This document shows positions 61,449 through 64,000 of a stretch of 64,000 bases of DNA, piece by piece. Location: the NCBI GenBank assembly GCA_019638845.1, contig JAHBSZ010000001.1:372001-436000 (forward strand). The letters are read 5' to 3'. The notes beneath the pieces are model-generated. The model was not told where the DNA came from and made no database searches. It worked only from the letters and a program-made list of their open reading frames with translations. This DNA comes from Salinibacterium sp. (GTDB taxonomy: Bacteria > Actinomycetota > Actinomycetes > Actinomycetales > Microbacteriaceae). The translations under genes were made by a program, and so were the position numbers. The stretch's first letter is position 1. Every line of letters begins with the position of its first letter.

Positions 61449-62675
61449 TTACGGGGGCGTGAAGTCGTATCCGTCCACTCGCCAGGCGAAATTAATCCAG
61501 AGAATCTGCCCCGCCACACAGGCCAGAACCAGGCCGATCCGGTACCACGGGCTGCGCGGCTGAGCGAAAGCGCCGAGCGCAGGAAACAGCGGTACGAGCA
61601 ACCGGAACGTGCTCGATTGCGGGAAGAACACGGCGAGCAGGTAAAGCGCGTAGGACGCCAGCCAGAACCGCAGGTCCACTCCCAACCGTTTCGCCCACGG
61701 AGTGAACAGCGCTGCGAAGAATCCCACGACGACGATGCCGAGCGCGCCGAACAGCAGCGGCGGAGGTATCTGGCCAAAATTCGCCCAAAACGCCGCGGAC
61801 TTCAACCACGGCGTAAACGGCACCAGCTCTTCGTACCCGATGTACGGCGCCCGCCACGCGAGCTCGGTGTCGGTGTAGGCGCTCGGTGAGCCTGTGACCG
61901 CCCAGGCGATCAGTAGCCATGCGATTCCCATGAACCCGCTGAAGAGGGCGGCGCTCACGGATGCCACGCGCTCCCCCAGCGGAAATGCGTCGGTACGGCG
62001 CCGCCAGAACCGATAGCCGACGTGCAGCACAAGGGCGAGCGCGAACGCGAGCCCGCTCGGGCGGGTGAGTGCCATCACGGCGACAGCAGGCAGCAGCATG
62101 AGATATCGCCGCTGGATCAGCAGGTAGAGCGCGAGGGTCAACAGCAGTACGTGCATCGACTCGGCATACGACACCTGCAGGATGGGCGAGAGCGGCGCAA
62201 TGCAGAACAGCACCACCGCGAACAGCGCGGTGCGCGCAGGCCGCACAAGGGTCATCAGGCGGTAGAACAGCAGGGCTGCCCCGAGCGCGCAGGCCACGGA
62301 AACGACAACCGCGAGCACTGGGAAGTCCAGGCCGGTGACGAACATCAACAGGCGCACCACCGCGGGATATACCGGCATAAACGCCCACGCGCTCTCGCCG
62401 ACATGACCGTCTGTCGTGAGCGGCAACTGCGACGGATAGCCGGACACCGAGATGATGTAGTACCAGTGGCCGTCCCAGATGGAGGCGAAGTCGGCGTAGT
62501 GGGGAGCTGCTCCGGTCCAGGCGTTCGCCTGCTGCTGTGCCGCAAACGAGAGCATGATCGCGGTGGTGACCACGCGCGACAACGCGAACACGATAATGAC
62601 CTTCAGCCACCAGGGCATGAGGCGATACCTGACCCTGAGGTACCGGGACGCGACCGCTATTCGGCGGTCAGCCAC
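61449..62675 (-). CDS. Mannosyltransferase, PIG-V/GT-C-like membrane protein
   Basis: A 408-residue integral membrane protein with about nine hydrophobic segments. The first loop contains the acidic motif DFASIWDGHWYYIIS, typical of GT-C glycosyltransferases that use polyprenyl-phosphate sugars; YAESMHVLLLTL follows. It resembles actinobacterial PIG-V-like mannosyltransferases. The GTG at 62675 overlaps the dapE end by 19 bases. It probably adds mannose to a lipid or protein in the envelope. Confidence 0.82.
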   Translation of the reverse strand: MADRRIAVASRYLRVRYRLMPWWLKVIIVFALSRVVTTAIMLSFAAQQQANAWTGAAPHYADFASIWDGHWYYIISVSGYPSQLPLTTDGHVGESAWAFMPVYPAVVRLLMFVTGLDFPVLAVVVSVACALGAALLFYRLMTLVRPARTALFAVVLFCIAPLSPILQVSYAESMHVLLLTLALYLLIQRRYLMLLPAVAVMALTRPSGLAFALALVLHVGYRFWRRRTDAFPLGERVASVSAALFSGFMGIAWLLIAWAVTGSPSAYTDTELAWRAPYIGYEELVPFTPWLKSAAFWANFGQIPPPLLFGALGIVVVGFFAALFTPWAKRLGVDLRFWLASYALYLLAVFFPQSSTFRLLVPLFPALGAFAQPRSPWYRIGLVLACVAGQILWINFAWRVDGYDFTPP

Positions 62676-63742
62676 GCCCGAAGTCCCCGTTCGCACGCCA
62701 GAATCTCCGCAACCGCGACGCGCTCGTCATCCGCGTGAGCGCGCAGCGGATCCCCTGGACCGTAGTTCACGGCCGGAATGCCGAGGGCGGAAAAGCGCGC
62801 GACGTCGGTCCAGCCGTACTTGGGATTGGCCTCGCCTCCCACCGCCGCCAAGAATTCTTGGGCGAGCGGGGCGTCCAATCCGGGGCGAGCCCCCTCAGCC
62901 AAGTCGGTTATCTCGAGATCGTAACCGGCAAAGACGTCGCGCAGGTGGGCTATCGCATCGTCAGCCGAGCGACTCGGCGCAAACCGATAGTTGATGCTGA
63001 TCACGGCTTCGTCGGGGATGACATTGCCCGCAACCCCACCCCGAATCCCGACCGCATTAAGACCTTCGCGGTAGACGAGCCCATCGACTTCGAGTTCGGC
63101 GGGCACGTAGTCAGCAAGAATGGCGAGCACAGGAGCCGCATCATGGATGGCGTTGTGGCCGACCCAGGAGCGAGCGCTATGCGCGCGTACGCCGTGCAGT
63201 CGGATGTCGACTCGCGCTGTGCCGTTGCACCCGCCTTCGATCGTGGCGCTTGTCGGCTCACCCAAGATCGCGAAGTCGCCGGCGAGCAGTTCGGGCCGGG
63301 ATGCCGCGAGCCGCCCGAGACCGTTGAGCGCACTATCGACCTCCTCGTGGTCGTACCAGATCCATGTCACATCGACAGTCGGGCTCGTGAGTTCGGCAGC
63401 GAGCTTGAGTGCCACCGCGACGCCGCCCTTCATGTCCACGGTGCCCCGCCCAATCAGAAACCCGTCCTCCTCCCGAACGGGAAGATTGTTGTTGATCGGC
63501 ACCGTGTCGAGGTGACCGGCAATCACCACTCTTCTCTCGCGCCCGAGATTCGTTCGCGCGACGACGGCATCCCCGTCGCGGAAGATCTCGAGATGCTGGA
63601 ATGTTGCGAGGGACGCCACTATCGCGTCGGCGATGCCCCGCTCGTCACCGGACACCGACTCGATGTCACACAGCTGCCGCGTGAGCTCGACGGACGAGGC
63701 GGTGAGGTCGAGTACGGGAAGGGCAGGCTCGGTCAGGGGCAT
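62657..63742 (-). CDS. dapE: Succinyl-diaminopimelate desuccinylase
   Basis: A 361-residue M20 metallopeptidase-family enzyme. Zinc ligands lie in AGHLDTVPI, GTVDMKGGVA, YDHEEVD and LGEPT, and the C-terminal YGPGDPLRAHADDE. In lysine/diaminopimelate biosynthesis it removes succinate from N-succinyl-diaminopimelate. It is divergent from dapD, which makes the succinylated intermediate, so the succinylase route to diaminopimelate is present. Confidence 0.95.
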   Translation of the reverse strand: MPLTEPALPVLDLTASSVELTRQLCDIESVSGDERGIADAIVASLATFQHLEIFRDGDAVVARTNLGRERRVVIAGHLDTVPINNNLPVREEDGFLIGRGTVDMKGGVAVALKLAAELTSPTVDVTWIWYDHEEVDSALNGLGRLAASRPELLAGDFAILGEPTSATIEGGCNGTARVDIRLHGVRAHSARSWVGHNAIHDAAPVLAILADYVPAELEVDGLVYREGLNAVGIRGGVAGNVIPDEAVISINYRFAPSRSADDAIAHLRDVFAGYDLEITDLAEGARPGLDAPLAQEFLAAVGGEANPKYGWTDVARFSALGIPAVNYGPGDPLRAHADDERVAVAEILACERGLRAWLTAE

Positions 63743-63784
63743 CTGGCCAGTTTAAGCACTCCGCGGGTTCAGTACTCTTGGGCT

Positions 63785-64000
63785 ATGACATCGCGCGCAG
63801 CTTGGGGATACGGTCTGGCAACAGTGGCCGGGGACGGAACTGTACTCGACACCTGGTTTCCGAGCCCGAAACTCGGCACGTTTCCTAGCGGCACTGATCC
63901 GCATATTGCCCCTGCCGAGTTCGAAGACCTCGCGGGCCGGGATGCGCGGCGCAACGTCTCCCTCGACTTCGTCACCGTCGAGACCGATCTGGACGGCCCG
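63785..64000 (+). CDS. dapD: Tetrahydrodipicolinate N-succinyltransferase (partial, 5' end)
   Basis: The first 72 codons of an actinobacterial-type DapD. AAWGYGLATV, the TVLDTWFPSPKLG segment and VSLDFVTVETDLDGP match the N-terminal domain of that enzyme, which succinylates tetrahydrodipicolinate. A TACTCT -10-like element about 8 bases upstream and no ribosome site suggest a leaderless message. The rest, with the hexapeptide-repeat domain, is beyond the right edge. Confidence 0.92.
   Translation, partial: MTSRAAWGYGLATVAGDGTVLDTWFPSPKLGTFPSGTDPHIAPAEFEDLAGRDARRNVSLDFVTVETDLDGP

Noticed and set aside
1..64000. Mobile elements, integrases, phage genes, rRNA operons
   Set aside because: No transposase, integrase or terminal inverted repeats and no rRNA sequence were seen.

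Overview
The window comes from a high-GC Gram-positive actinobacterium, most likely a member of the Microbacteriaceae. The evidence is a GC content in the mid-60s judged by eye, many GTG and a few TTG starts, a Lon-like PDZ protease beside UPF0182 and DUF2342 genes, a paired AdnA/AdnB helicase-nuclease, DUF3107 and DUF3117 proteins, and an actinobacterial type dapE/dapD pair. It reads as chromosome, almost completely coding; no gene-free stretch exceeds about 300 bases. There are no rRNA genes, CRISPR arrays, transposases or phage genes.

Positions 1-19000 hold a catabolic island for aromatic compounds and amines. On the minus strand lie the homoprotocatechuate meta-cleavage genes (aldehyde dehydrogenase HpaE, class III extradiol dioxygenase HpaD, FAH-family isomerase/decarboxylase), followed by a [3Fe-4S] ferredoxin and a ferredoxin reductase that runs off the left edge. 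A MarR-family regulator is divergent from a class I cytochrome P450, which is coupled to an aromatic-amino-acid-type PLP decarboxylase. Next come a GATase and a glutamine-synthetase-like gamma-glutamylamine ligase, an arginine/citrulline segment (CtlX-like hydrolase, ornithine cyclodeaminase, divergent Lrp regulator), an acetoacetate-decarboxylase-family enzyme and an APC permease. The permease overlaps a P450 resembling the aromatic O-demethylase GcoA, fused to its own phthalate-dioxygenase-reductase module. A LysE exporter and a PuuC-like aldehyde dehydrogenase complete the island. Two families of dyad operators tie scattered genes together: one (four sites) links hpaE, marR/P450, the acetoacetate-decarboxylase-like gene and the PuuC-like gene; the other (two sites) links the gamma-glutamyl ligase and the permease. 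My inference is uptake and gamma-glutamylation of a phenethylamine-type compound, oxidation to an arylacetate, P450 O-demethylation or hydroxylation to homoprotocatechuate, and ring cleavage.

Positions 19000-25000 hold nadE and a compact minus-strand operon for a lactococcin 972-family bacteriocin, with a lipoprotein, a membrane-fusion/peptidoglycan-binding-like protein, an ABC ATPase and an FtsX-like permease, then a luciferase-like oxidoreductase. An initiator tRNA-fMet gene lies between two strong hairpins.

Positions 25000-49000 are a conserved actinobacterial backbone: UPF0182, PDZ/Lon-like protease, DUF2342, a TOMM leader-binding-like protein, a UvrD-like helicase, a NudC-like hydrolase, a degenerate phosphotransferase, an MFS exporter with a divergent LysR regulator, AdnB/AdnA, DUF3107, a ferritin-like protein, a DEAD-box RNA helicase, a lipoprotein, a PHP phosphoesterase and a membrane-anchored endonuclease/phosphatase.

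Positions 49000-64000 hold PepP, a 17M-like stress protein, an MgtE-N/CBS protein, DUF1003, Mrp, a LysR/PLP-enzyme/MFS/aldehyde dehydrogenase group, TatB, an O-methyltransferase, DUF3117, a PIG-V-like mannosyltransferase, dapE and the 5' end of dapD.
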